Under the pieces are notes generated by a model. The model did no database searches. It saw only the letters and a program-made list of their open reading frames with translations, and was not told the origin of the DNA. Below, piece by piece: positions 23,951 to 31,777 of a stretch of DNA of 34,154 nucleotides (positions within the stretch are counted from its first letter, which is position 1; the number at the start of each line of letters is the position of its first letter). Source of the DNA: CAZCJU01 sp964498965. GTDB lineage: Bacteria; Bacillota; Clostridia; Oscillospirales; CAG-272. The DNA is taken from the NCBI GenBank assembly GCA_964498965.1, contig CAZCJU010000009.1:1-34154 (forward strand), read 5' to 3'. A program made the translations under genes and the position numbers.

Positions 23951-24316
23951 TTACTTTTCCTTGGGTTTGTCCTTGCTTTTTTCTTCCTTGGGAGGCTCTT
24001 TCTCCGAGTTTATGCACTTTATTGCGGACTTAAGCATACGCAAACGTGTTCTGTCACGGCTCGTTTCGATGAGTACCGTATCGTCTTTAATGCTCACTAT
24101 CTCTCCCACGATACCGCCGACGGTCGTTATTACATCGCCCACGGCAAGCGAATCGTACATACGTGCAAGTTCCTTTTCCTGCTTTTTCTGCGGGCGGTAC
24201 ATGAGGAAATAGAATATAGCCACGACGCCGACTATCATTATTATCATCGACAGCATACTTCCCGAATCCGCACCGCTTGCACTGTCAAGCAGGTAATTTA
24301 ATGTGAATTGCGACAT
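23951..24316 (-). CDS. yajC: Preprotein translocase accessory subunit YajC
   Basis: 121 residues: one membrane helix (about 21-40), the signature FLMYRPQKKQEKE (36-49) and the small beta domain VGDVITTVGGIVGEIVSIKDDTVLIETS (59-86), then a charged Lys/Glu/Pro tail. YajC is an accessory of the Sec-SecDF translocon. It is first in the yajC-yrzE-scfA-scfB-foldase-M24 transcript, from a near-consensus promoter 33 bases before the start. Confidence 0.96.
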   Translation of the reverse strand: MSQFTLNYLLDSASGADSGSMLSMIIMIVGVVAIFYFLMYRPQKKQEKELARMYDSLAVGDVITTVGGIVGEIVSIKDDTVLIETSRDRTRLRMLKSAIKCINSEKEPPKEEKSKDKPKEK

Positions 24317-24348
24317 TTCCTGTTCCTTTTCATTTTTGGTTACAGTGT

Positions 24349-24377
24349 ATTATACCTCCGTTTTATCTTTTTTTCAA
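24349..24377 (-). promoter_or_regulatory. Promoter of the yajC-SCIFF operon
   Basis: On the minus strand TTGAAA (24377-24372), a 17-base spacer and perfect TATAAT (24354-24349). Transcription would start near 24342, about 26 bases before the yajC start. Confidence 0.85.
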
Positions 24378-24471
24378 TAGGTCGGCGAACGAAACACGAC
24401 GAGATTATGTAAATTTTTTTTAAATAAAGCGTTTATTGAAGTAAAAGATATAAAAAATATTATATTTGTTA

Positions 24472-24500
24472 TTGAAAAAATTCAAATAATGTGGTAAAAT
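24472..24500 (+). promoter_or_regulatory. Promoter of the TraB/GumN-like gene
   Basis: TTGAAA (24472-24477), 17 bases, TAAAAT (24495-24500) with a TGG just before, giving an extended -10. Transcription start near 24507. Confidence 0.8.
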
Positions 24501-24506
24501 AACCGA

Positions 24507-24620
24507 GGTCGGAATAGCCCCGACGTTCGGACGGCACATTCCGTTTGCCGCTCGATATGCGATACCGTCCGTACCGAAGGTACTTGCCGCATTGAATCAA
24601 AGTAAGAGCTTTTTTCGAAA
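24507..24620 (+). promoter_or_regulatory. Structured 5' leader of the TraB/GumN-like gene
   Basis: About 120 bases of leader with several inverted repeats: GTCGG/CCGAC (24508-24512 with 24520-24524), CGGACGG/CCGTCCG (24528-24534 with 24565-24571), CGGCA/TGCCG (24532-24536 with 24546-24550, competing with the former) and GTACC/GGTAC (24571-24575 with 24579-24583). I do not recognise a known riboswitch class. A T-run near 24611-24616 is not directly behind a strong hairpin. Confidence 0.4.
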
Positions 24621-24629
24621 GGAAGCATA

Positions 24630-25586
24630 ATGAAAAAACGAATCATCTCCGCTTTTCTCGTAATTGCGGTGCTTATCACCTCCGTTTTCTCGCTTTCGTC
24701 CTGCTCGTCAAACGAGTACAAACCCGCCATGTGGGTGCTTGAGGACGAAAACGGTGCAGTGATATATTTTTTAGGTTCTATACACATAGGAAACGAGAGT
24801 ATGTATCCGTTGCCGGAGTACATACTCGACGCATACGGTAAAAGCGATTTCCTCGCAGTCGAATGCGACATTGTCACTTACGAAAAGGAAAGCGAGGGCT
24901 GGAGCGACGAGCAGCTTCTCGAATACCAAATGCAATATGTTTATGCCGACGGCACTACAGCGGCAGATCATATGTCCGCCGAAACGTACTCACTGTGCAA
25001 AAAATATTTTACCGAAAACGGGATCCTAAGTTCGCAGGGACTCACCATGGAATACATGGATATGCTTCACATCTCTCTGTGGCAACAGCTTTTGACCGAT
25101 CACATTTTGGATAACTCCGAATTCGACTACTCATACGGTATCGACCGTCATTTTCTCGCCCGTGCGAATGACGACGGTAAAAAAATACTGGAAATAGAGT
25201 CGATAGAGTCGCAGACCGAGCTTACGTTCAAGATCCCCGATTCGGTATACGACGACAGTCTGTACTCCATGGCGAATACGGATCTCGAAACGAATATATT
25301 CCAATACGAATACATGGTGGATCTGTACAAGCGGGGACGCGACGATCTGCTCGCCGCACAGGAAACCCTGTCCGATCTGCTCACCGATGACGAAAACGGC
25401 GATTACGAATATTACAACAAGATAATGCTCAAGGACAGAAATGAGCTTATGAAAGAACGTGCAAAAGAATACCTCGGTGAGGGCAAGAAGGTATTCTTCG
25501 TTGTCGGAGCGGCACATATGTGCGGCGACGGCGGCATAATACAGCTTCTCGTCAATGAAGGCTATAATGTAAAGAGGGTGGCGTGA
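24630..25586 (+). CDS. TraB/GumN family lipoprotein
   Basis: 318 residues with a lipoprotein signal (SLSSC, Cys25) and the TraB/GumN fold, related to Tiki-type metalloproteases: FLGSIHIG (47-54), the middle motif YGIDRHF and the C-terminal VVGAAHMCGDGGIIQLLVNEGY (291-312). The His-Ile-Gly and AAH motifs are those proposed to bind metal in the family. A protease activity is inferred from the family; nothing in the sequence shows its target. The ribosome site AAAGGAAG is 5 bases upstream. The next gene starts 3 bases after its stop. Confidence 0.9.
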   Translation: MKKRIISAFLVIAVLITSVFSLSSCSSNEYKPAMWVLEDENGAVIYFLGSIHIGNESMYPLPEYILDAYGKSDFLAVECDIVTYEKESEGWSDEQLLEYQMQYVYADGTTAADHMSAETYSLCKKYFTENGILSSQGLTMEYMDMLHISLWQQLLTDHILDNSEFDYSYGIDRHFLARANDDGKKILEIESIESQTELTFKIPDSVYDDSLYSMANTDLETNIFQYEYMVDLYKRGRDDLLAAQETLSDLLTDDENGDYEYYNKIMLKDRNELMKERAKEYLGEGKKVFFVVGAAHMCGDGGIIQLLVNEGYNVKRVA

Positions 25587-25589
25587 TCC

Positions 25590-27473
25590 GTGTTTATCGA
25601 ATATTTTAAAAAGTTTTCACTCGGAAAGCTCGTGCGACGGGCATTTTGCGGTTTATTCATCGTGAATACCATCGCATTGCTGACGAACTATTCGGTCGTT
25701 TTTTACGAAAAAGAATTTTTCGTTTCGCAAAATTTCGTTTTGACGCTTGCGGAGATTGCCGCTCTGTTCCTGCTGTTTACCGTAGCGGATATTATCATGT
25801 TTGCCCGTTTTCCCGACTTTAAAACGGACAAATGCGAGTGTCTGATATTGCTTTTCGCCTTTCTGCTGTACGCCGTCACCGCAATGTCGCAATACCGCAA
25901 CGAATGGTTCAATCTCGGTATGCTCCTGTGTCTGCTTGCCGTGATCGTCTGCGTATGCACGCAAAAAGGCACGATAAAGCACGGCTCGTTTCCCGACGGG
26001 GACGATTTTCCGAGAGAAGAACTGCTCATAGCCGACATCGAGTTGTCGAAAAAGGCACTCGTCGCATTCACGATCTGCTGTTTCCTGTTTTTCTCCGTAT
26101 TCGTCGGAATGCAGGGTGTCTTTCGTGTGTTGACACAGTCCACACCGAATTTCGATTTCGGCATATTCTCTCAAATGTTTTACTATATGAAAAAGACGTT
26201 TCAGCCCCTGACGACAACGGAGCGTGACGTGCTTTTGTCGCACTTTGCGATACACGTTTCGCCGATATACTATCTGTTTTTACCCTTTTATATGCTGTTT
26301 CCCGACCCGATAACGCTTGAAATATGTCAGGCGGTAACTATCGCTTCGGGTGTGATACCCGTTTATCTCATCGCCAAAAAGATAGGCTTAAGTAACAAAG
26401 CCTCCGCCGCTTTCGTTTTCTTATACACGCTTTATCCGACGTTTACGGGCGGTTGCTACTACGATCTGCACGAAAACAAATTTTTGGCACCTCTTATCAT
26501 GTGGCTGTTCTACTTCATAGAAAAGGACAAGCTTGCGGGTACGCTCGTCTTTTCACTGCTCGTATGCCTTGTCAAAGAGGATGCGGCGGTGTATATCATT
26601 TTCATCGCTCTGTACGTCATACTATCGGGAAAAAGCGTGAAAAAGGGCTTATCGATGCTCGTTATGGGATTTGCGTACTTCTTCGGTGTCATAACATATC
26701 TCGAGCATTACGGCTACGCCGGGGTAATGTCTAATCGCTATGACAATTTCATTTACGAAGAGGACGGCGGATTATTTACCGTCATCAAGTCGATAATATT
26801 ATCGCCGGCAAATGTCATCAAGGAATGCTTCGAAAAGACGGCTCCCGAGGGCGATTACTCGTCAAAGACCGAATTTATACTTCAAATGCTCGCTCCGCTC
26901 GGTTTTTTGCCCGTCATAACGAAGAAATGGGCGAGATATATCCTGCTCTGTCCGTTCATACTCGTAAATCTCATGCCCGATTATCAATACCAACACTCGA
27001 TAAATTTCCAATACACCTATGCAACCGGTGCGATCCTCGTTTATCTCGCAATGCTCAACTATCGCGATTTCACACCGAAGATGAAGCGTATAGGGCTTAC
27101 CTTTGCCGTATGCTCGTCGTTTTTGCTGTACGTTCAGTACATTTTCTACAGGGGCAATTACCTCGTAAATTACGTAACGAGCCGCGAGAAGCACGTCGAA
27201 GTACGTCAAGCACTTTTGGATATACCCGAGGAAGCAAGTGTATCGGCAAGCACATTCTACGTTACCACCTGCTCGCAAAGAGAGATAATATACGATTTGG
27301 ATCATTACGCAAAGCGGGATCAGCTTTCGATAACGACCGATTACATCGCTTTGGATCTTCGTTATAAGAGAAACAGAGATACATATGCGTTAAAATACGA
27401 GAGCAACGAGGATTACGAGCTTGTGACGTACATAGACGGTTGGCTTGCACTGCTCAAATACACGGGTGAGTGA
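25590..27473 (+). CDS. DUF2079 family multi-pass membrane protein
   Basis: 627 residues starting at a GTG, 3 bases after the TraB-like gene; no ATG is available before residue 70, so GTG is the likely start, with a weak GAGGG 11 bases upstream. About 11 membrane helices. The DUF2079 signature FDFGIFSQMFYYMKK (188-202) is followed by SHFAIHVSPIYYLFLPFY and DLHENKF. The family resembles GT-C glycosyltransferases that use polyprenyl-linked sugars, but substrate and activity are unknown. It ends in a soluble extracytoplasmic domain (about 500-627). Its TGA shares one base with the next ATG (TGATG). Confidence 0.9.
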   Translation: MFIEYFKKFSLGKLVRRAFCGLFIVNTIALLTNYSVVFYEKEFFVSQNFVLTLAEIAALFLLFTVADIIMFARFPDFKTDKCECLILLFAFLLYAVTAMSQYRNEWFNLGMLLCLLAVIVCVCTQKGTIKHGSFPDGDDFPREELLIADIELSKKALVAFTICCFLFFSVFVGMQGVFRVLTQSTPNFDFGIFSQMFYYMKKTFQPLTTTERDVLLSHFAIHVSPIYYLFLPFYMLFPDPITLEICQAVTIASGVIPVYLIAKKIGLSNKASAAFVFLYTLYPTFTGGCYYDLHENKFLAPLIMWLFYFIEKDKLAGTLVFSLLVCLVKEDAAVYIIFIALYVILSGKSVKKGLSMLVMGFAYFFGVITYLEHYGYAGVMSNRYDNFIYEEDGGLFTVIKSIILSPANVIKECFEKTAPEGDYSSKTEFILQMLAPLGFLPVITKKWARYILLCPFILVNLMPDYQYQHSINFQYTYATGAILVYLAMLNYRDFTPKMKRIGLTFAVCSSFLLYVQYIFYRGNYLVNYVTSREKHVEVRQALLDIPEEASVSASTFYVTTCSQREIIYDLDHYAKRDQLSITTDYIALDLRYKRNRDTYALKYESNEDYELVTYIDGWLALLKYTGE

Positions 27474-27796
27474 TGAAATTCGGATTTTTCAAAAAAAATA
27501 GCGAGGATTCCGTCGCATTTCGCCGTGAAATGGCGGAAAAAATAAGCCGCCACCGGCTTCGCTATGTCACCGAGCAGACCGAAAACGGCGATGTGGTGAT
27601 AGGCAAGGAAGGCGGGTGCAACATTCGCAACGGAGAATTTATCGTCACCTCGTCAAGAGAGGTCGTTTTCCGTGCCGAGATCGATAAAATGAAGGCATAC
27701 GAACTTATGTCGCTCGAAGGTGCGGTGCTTGAAGGCTACGACATCGAGCATTCGGCATATCGCACCGTCACCGTTTATTATGTTTATTATCGCTGA
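27473..27796 (+). CDS. Small conserved-looking protein of unknown function
   Basis: 107 residues (MKFGFFKKNSEDSVAF...), soluble, with no signal or membrane helix. The C-terminal half reads as strands and a helix (GGCNIRNGEFIVTSS, VVFRAEIDKMKAYELMSLEGAVLEGYD) and ends in a Tyr-rich VYYVYYR. I do not recognise a family. It starts inside the stop of the DUF2079 gene (TGATG), so it is translationally coupled and may belong to its function. Confidence 0.75.
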   Translation: MKFGFFKKNSEDSVAFRREMAEKISRHRLRYVTEQTENGDVVIGKEGGCNIRNGEFIVTSSREVVFRAEIDKMKAYELMSLEGAVLEGYDIEHSAYRTVTVYYVYYR

Positions 27797-27850
27797 AGCG
27801 TACTGCCGAAGCGGTCAAATAAAAAAATCAATTCAGTGAGGTATAACGAA

Positions 27851-28819
27851 ATGAAATTAGGAGTATTAACAAATCTGTACGGCAACAAGCCCATTGAGGA
27901 AGTGGTTCCTTATCTGGCATCACTCGGCGTTCAAGCTGTCGAATTGGGTTGCGGCGGCTATCCCGGAAACGCACATTGCAACCCCGACGTACTGCTCAAG
28001 GACGATGCGGAATACGAAAAGCTCATGGCATTGCTCGAAAAATACGGCATGGAGATATCCGCACTTTCTTGCCACGGCAACGCCGTTCACCCGAACAAGG
28101 AGATCGCCGCAAAATTCGACGAAGATTTCAAAAAAACAGTGCTTTTGGCTGAAAAAATGGGGATCAAGACCGTAATAACGTTTTCCGGCTGTCCCGGCGA
28201 CAGCGAGGGGGCAAAATACCCCAACTGGGTGACTTGTCCTTGGCCGGAGGATTTTCTCGCCGTTCTCGACTATCAATGGAACGACGTGCTTATTCCCTAC
28301 TGGAAAAAGACCGCCGAATTCTGCAAAGCACACAACGTGACGGAAATCGCTTTCGAAATGCACCCCGGCTTCTGCGTTTACAACACCGAAACGCTTCTTA
28401 AGCTCCGTGCCGCAGTCGGCGACATCATCGGTGCGAATTTCGACCCTTCTCACCTCATTTGGCAGGGCATGGACATTTGCGAAGCGATACGTATGCTCAA
28501 GGGTGCTATATTCCACTTCCACGCAAAGGATACAAGGATAGACGAATACACAAAAGCGAAGATAGGCGTACTTGACACAAAGCATTACAGCGACGAGATC
28601 AACCGTGCATGGGTGTTCCGTGCGATAGGCTACGGTCACGACGCACAGTACTGGAAGGATATCGTTTCCATGCTCCGTCTTTGCGGCTACGACCGCGTAA
28701 TGTCGATAGAGCATGAGGACAGCCTCATGTCCGTTGACGAAGGACTGGAGAAAGCGGTCGCATTCTTAAAGGATGTTATAATGCGATCGCCGAAGCCCTC
28801 CACGATGTCGTGGGCTTAA
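27851..28819 (+). CDS. Sugar phosphate isomerase/epimerase (IolE/IolI-like TIM barrel)
   Basis: 322 residues of the AP-endonuclease-2-type TIM barrel that isomerises or epimerises sugars and inositols. The metal ligands E169 (AFEMHPG), D198 (NFDPSH), H224 (FHFHAKD) and E287 (SIEHED) are all present, with H201 in DPSH also conserved. The motif FEMHPGFCVYNTETLLKLR is typical of the IolI/inosose-isomerase-like branch. The true substrate is not shown and no inositol genes are near. The ATG at 27851 has GAGG 10 bases upstream. It sits before two glycan-related genes, which suggests sugar catabolism (inference). Confidence 0.92.
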   Translation: MKLGVLTNLYGNKPIEEVVPYLASLGVQAVELGCGGYPGNAHCNPDVLLKDDAEYEKLMALLEKYGMEISALSCHGNAVHPNKEIAAKFDEDFKKTVLLAEKMGIKTVITFSGCPGDSEGAKYPNWVTCPWPEDFLAVLDYQWNDVLIPYWKKTAEFCKAHNVTEIAFEMHPGFCVYNTETLLKLRAAVGDIIGANFDPSHLIWQGMDICEAIRMLKGAIFHFHAKDTRIDEYTKAKIGVLDTKHYSDEINRAWVFRAIGYGHDAQYWKDIVSMLRLCGYDRVMSIEHEDSLMSVDEGLEKAVAFLKDVIMRSPKPSTMSWA

Positions 28820-28858
28820 GTCGAATACTTCCTCCCCCACATATCCCATATTAATATA

Positions 28859-30394
28859 ATGAAGAAAATAATATCAATATTGACCGCCGTTGCCTTAGCG
28901 GTGCCGTGCTGTCTGTATGCAAACGGCGAGGAAGCTTTCGAGCCGACGGACGGGGCTTATCGGATCTCCACGAAAGAACAGCTTGAGCTTTTCCGAGATC
29001 TCGTAAACGGCGTGAATGACTACGAGGGCAAGGGCGATCCTAACGCCTGTGCCGTGCTTTTGAACGATATCACATACAATACGGGCGTGCTTACGTCGGG
29101 CGGGGAGCTTAACCCCGCCGCACGGCTCGACGTGTGGATGCCCATAGGCTATCACGTATCGGGCGACGACTGCATCGAATACAACGGCGTATTCGACGGC
29201 GGCGGTCACACCGTCACCGGCATAGCACTTGCGGCGGACGAAGTCACCGTATGCGGCTTTTTCGGCACGCTCGGCGAAAAAGCCGTTGTAAAAGATCTGA
29301 CCGTCGCTTCCTCTTACATCGAAGCCCCCGACAAGGTGGGAGCGATCGCCGGCGAAAACAACGGCACGATCTCCCGCTGCCACAGCACGTCGAACCTCAT
29401 CATTGCGACAAATGCCGAACACGGCGGCGGCGGTATAGTCGGAGCGGACAACGGAGTCGTTTTCGGCTGTACAAGCTCGTCGAATGTTTTCGTCACCTCA
29501 AGCGAGGGAAACACGGCTTATGCCGGCGGCATTTCCGCTTTTTCGGTCGGCACGCTCGAGCTTTGCTCCAATTCCGGCAATGTGTCCGGCGACGGAGCGA
29601 GCGGCGGCATAAGCGGCAAGGCGTATGCCGCAAAAAATTGTCATAATTCCGGCGAGGTCACGGGAATAACGGTGACGGGCGGAATTTTGGGCTACAGCGA
29701 ATGGAACATCGAGAATTGCCTTTCCTACGGAAGCATATTCGCCGACAGCGACAATGAAGGTTACATAGCCGCGGGCGGTATCGTCGGTGAGGCGGCAGCC
29801 GTGCTTTTTGCGAACAACTATTACAAAGCCGCCGGCATTAACGGTGTCGGCACGGCTCGTTACGGTCACACGTATGCCAATTTGCCCGGCAAGGTCGAAA
29901 AGGTCACAAAAGCTCGCCTCGCAAGCGGCGAAGCGGCGTACCTGCTCGGCGAAGCGTTCGGTCAGCTTCTCGGCAAGGAGGACGCACCTCACCTTTCATC
30001 GCCGACGGGCGAGGAAAGAGTACTTAAGGTCTGTGTCAAATGCGAAAACGGCGGTACGATAGACGGAAATTACACCGCAGTCTACACCAATCCCGTTTTG
30101 AATGCCATCGGCGATGCCGAGAACGTATTTATGGGCTGGTACAGCCGTTCGGGCATACTCATCACGCGCAACACGCAAATCACGCTTGACGGCGAGCTTA
30201 CATACGTTACCGCACGCTTCACAACGAAATACGATGCCGACCTTAACGGCACGGTAAATATTGCGGACGTACTCGCGTTCGATGCACGTTTGACGGGCAA
30301 AAGCACCGAGGGGTATATTGCCGATCTGAACGGCGACGGCGTAACGGACGAAGCGGATATGAAAGAAATAATCGAAAAAGCGATGGGTAATTGA
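28859..30394 (+). CDS. Secreted GLUG-repeat protein with C-terminal dockerin
   Basis: 511 residues. A signal peptide (MKKIISILTAVALAVPCCLYA) is followed by an N-terminal segment with the pattern YRISTKEQLELFRDLVNG, typical of GLUG/right-handed beta-helix surface proteins, then GGIVG/GGISG-type GLUG repeats (about 110-330) and a linker domain. The C-terminus (about 455-511) is a type I dockerin: two calcium-loop repeats, DADLNGTVNIAD (459-470) and DLNGDGVTDEAD (489-500), each with a following helix. A dockerin binds a cohesin, so this should be part of a scaffold-bound surface complex; no cohesin protein is in this window. No clear Shine-Dalgarno is seen before the ATG, although the signal peptide fixes the start. 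Confidence 0.9.
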   Translation: MKKIISILTAVALAVPCCLYANGEEAFEPTDGAYRISTKEQLELFRDLVNGVNDYEGKGDPNACAVLLNDITYNTGVLTSGGELNPAARLDVWMPIGYHVSGDDCIEYNGVFDGGGHTVTGIALAADEVTVCGFFGTLGEKAVVKDLTVASSYIEAPDKVGAIAGENNGTISRCHSTSNLIIATNAEHGGGGIVGADNGVVFGCTSSSNVFVTSSEGNTAYAGGISAFSVGTLELCSNSGNVSGDGASGGISGKAYAAKNCHNSGEVTGITVTGGILGYSEWNIENCLSYGSIFADSDNEGYIAAGGIVGEAAAVLFANNYYKAAGINGVGTARYGHTYANLPGKVEKVTKARLASGEAAYLLGEAFGQLLGKEDAPHLSSPTGEERVLKVCVKCENGGTIDGNYTAVYTNPVLNAIGDAENVFMGWYSRSGILITRNTQITLDGELTYVTARFTTKYDADLNGTVNIADVLAFDARLTGKSTEGYIADLNGDGVTDEADMKEIIEKAMGN

Positions 30395-30398
30395 CAAA

Positions 30399-31715
30399 AT
30401 GCCGAAAATCAAAATATCCGAAATATTAACGCTGTCATTATCGTTGCTTCTCTCCCTTTTGATCGTCTGCTCCTGCTCGGCACCGACAAGTGCCGGAACG
30501 GGCGACGGCACGGTCGATCAAACGGTCGGGGAAACGAACGACGATTTAACGGAAAAATCGGACGAAACGGATAAAACCGATAACACGGAGGAAAAGGAAT
30601 TGACCGAAATGAGAGGCGTTTGGCTTGCCTCGGTCTGGAACATAGACTACCCGTCAAAGGCGGGCTTGCGGGCAAGCGAACTGAAAAAGGAAGCCGACGA
30701 AATAGTCAAGACGGCTAAGGAGGTAAACCTCAACGCCGTATTTTTCCAAGTCAGACCGATGTCGGACGCACTTTATAAATCGGAAATATTTCCCTACTCC
30801 GCCTGGCTCACGGGCGAACAGGGTAAAGCACCCGACGGCGGCTTCGATCCGCTCGAATACATGATAAAGCTCTGTCACGAAAACGGAATAGAGCTTCACG
30901 CATGGATAAATCCGTTACGTATAACAAACGGCACAAAAGCCGCACCTAAAACGGATCTTACCGCTTTGGCCGAGAACAACCCCGCACGGCTCCACCCCGA
31001 ATGGGTAGTCAATTATGCGGATGCAAACCTCTGCTACGATGCGGGCTTGCCCGAGGTAAGACAGCTTGTATGCGACGGAGTTAAGGAAATAATCGACAAC
31101 TACGACGTTGACGGAATAATTTTCGACGATTATTTCTATCCCTATGCGATAGACAACAAGCCCTTTAACGACGACGAAACGTATGCGAAATACGGCTCGG
31201 AATACTCCTGCGTCGAGGATTTCAGACGCGACAGCATAAACAAGCTCGTAAAGGGTGTATACGATACCGTAAAAGCGAAAAGTTCCGAGCTTAAATTCGG
31301 CGTGGGTCCGTGCGGGATCTGGCAAAACAGCGACGGCAAAAACGGCGGTTCTCCCACAAAGGGCTTCGAAGCGTACAAAAGCATATATTGCGACAGCCTC
31401 GCATGGATAAAGGGCGGCTATGTCGATTACATAGCTCCGCAGCTGTACTGGGCGTGCGACAGCACCGCCGCACCGTTCTACCCACTCGCATCATGGTGGA
31501 ACAGGCAGGTAAAAGGTACGAATGTTACGCTGTACATATCACAAGCTTCGTACAGATACGAGGAATGGAACAAGCCCGGGGAAATGACGAAGCAGATCGA
31601 AAACGCCATGCGTTTGAGTGAATTTAAGGGCAGCATATTTTATAACTACAGCTCGATCGCCGACAATTTGGGCGGGATCAAAGACGAGCTTATCAAGCTT
31701 TATACCTCTCCGTAA
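30399..31715 (+). CDS. GHL10 (glycosyl hydrolase-like 10) lipoprotein
   Basis: 438 residues with a lipoprotein signal (CSCS; Cys26 most likely), an Asp/Thr/Glu linker (27-65) and a family-10-like TIM barrel opening MRGVWLASVWNIDYPSK (about 70-86). Further motifs are HAWINPLRI, YFYPY preceded by FDD (D243, D244) and YIAPQLYW. The family includes Bacillus YngK, a divisome-associated glycan-binding protein; its activity against peptidoglycan or polysaccharide is not settled. It begins 5 bases after the dockerin gene with only a weak ribosome site. Confidence 0.92.
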   Translation: MPKIKISEILTLSLSLLLSLLIVCSCSAPTSAGTGDGTVDQTVGETNDDLTEKSDETDKTDNTEEKELTEMRGVWLASVWNIDYPSKAGLRASELKKEADEIVKTAKEVNLNAVFFQVRPMSDALYKSEIFPYSAWLTGEQGKAPDGGFDPLEYMIKLCHENGIELHAWINPLRITNGTKAAPKTDLTALAENNPARLHPEWVVNYADANLCYDAGLPEVRQLVCDGVKEIIDNYDVDGIIFDDYFYPYAIDNKPFNDDETYAKYGSEYSCVEDFRRDSINKLVKGVYDTVKAKSSELKFGVGPCGIWQNSDGKNGGSPTKGFEAYKSIYCDSLAWIKGGYVDYIAPQLYWACDSTAAPFYPLASWWNRQVKGTNVTLYISQASYRYEEWNKPGEMTKQIENAMRLSEFKGSIFYNYSSIADNLGGIKDELIKLYTSP

Positions 31716-31731
31716 ATTAACACGCTCGTCA

Positions 31732-31749
31732 CAAGGCGACTGTGCCTTG
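31732..31749 (+). repeat. 6-bp hairpin between the GHL10 and DUF4091 genes
   Basis: CAAGGC (31732-31737) and GCCTTG (31744-31749) flank a 6-base loop. It is followed by CGTTATTAAG, not a good U-tract, so a terminator is unproven. I see no clear promoter before DUF4091, so read-through from GHL10 is the simplest view. Confidence 0.45.
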
Positions 31750-31777
31750 CGTTATTAAGTTTGAGGTAAAATAAAAC

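Larger units (their letters stand above)
24317..24629. other. Divergent intergenic region between yajC and the TraB-like gene
   Basis: 313 bases with the two divergent promoters, an AT-rich centre (about 24380-24490) and a structured leader for the plus-strand gene. No ORF with a ribosome site, tRNA or repeat array is seen. Confidence 0.8.
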
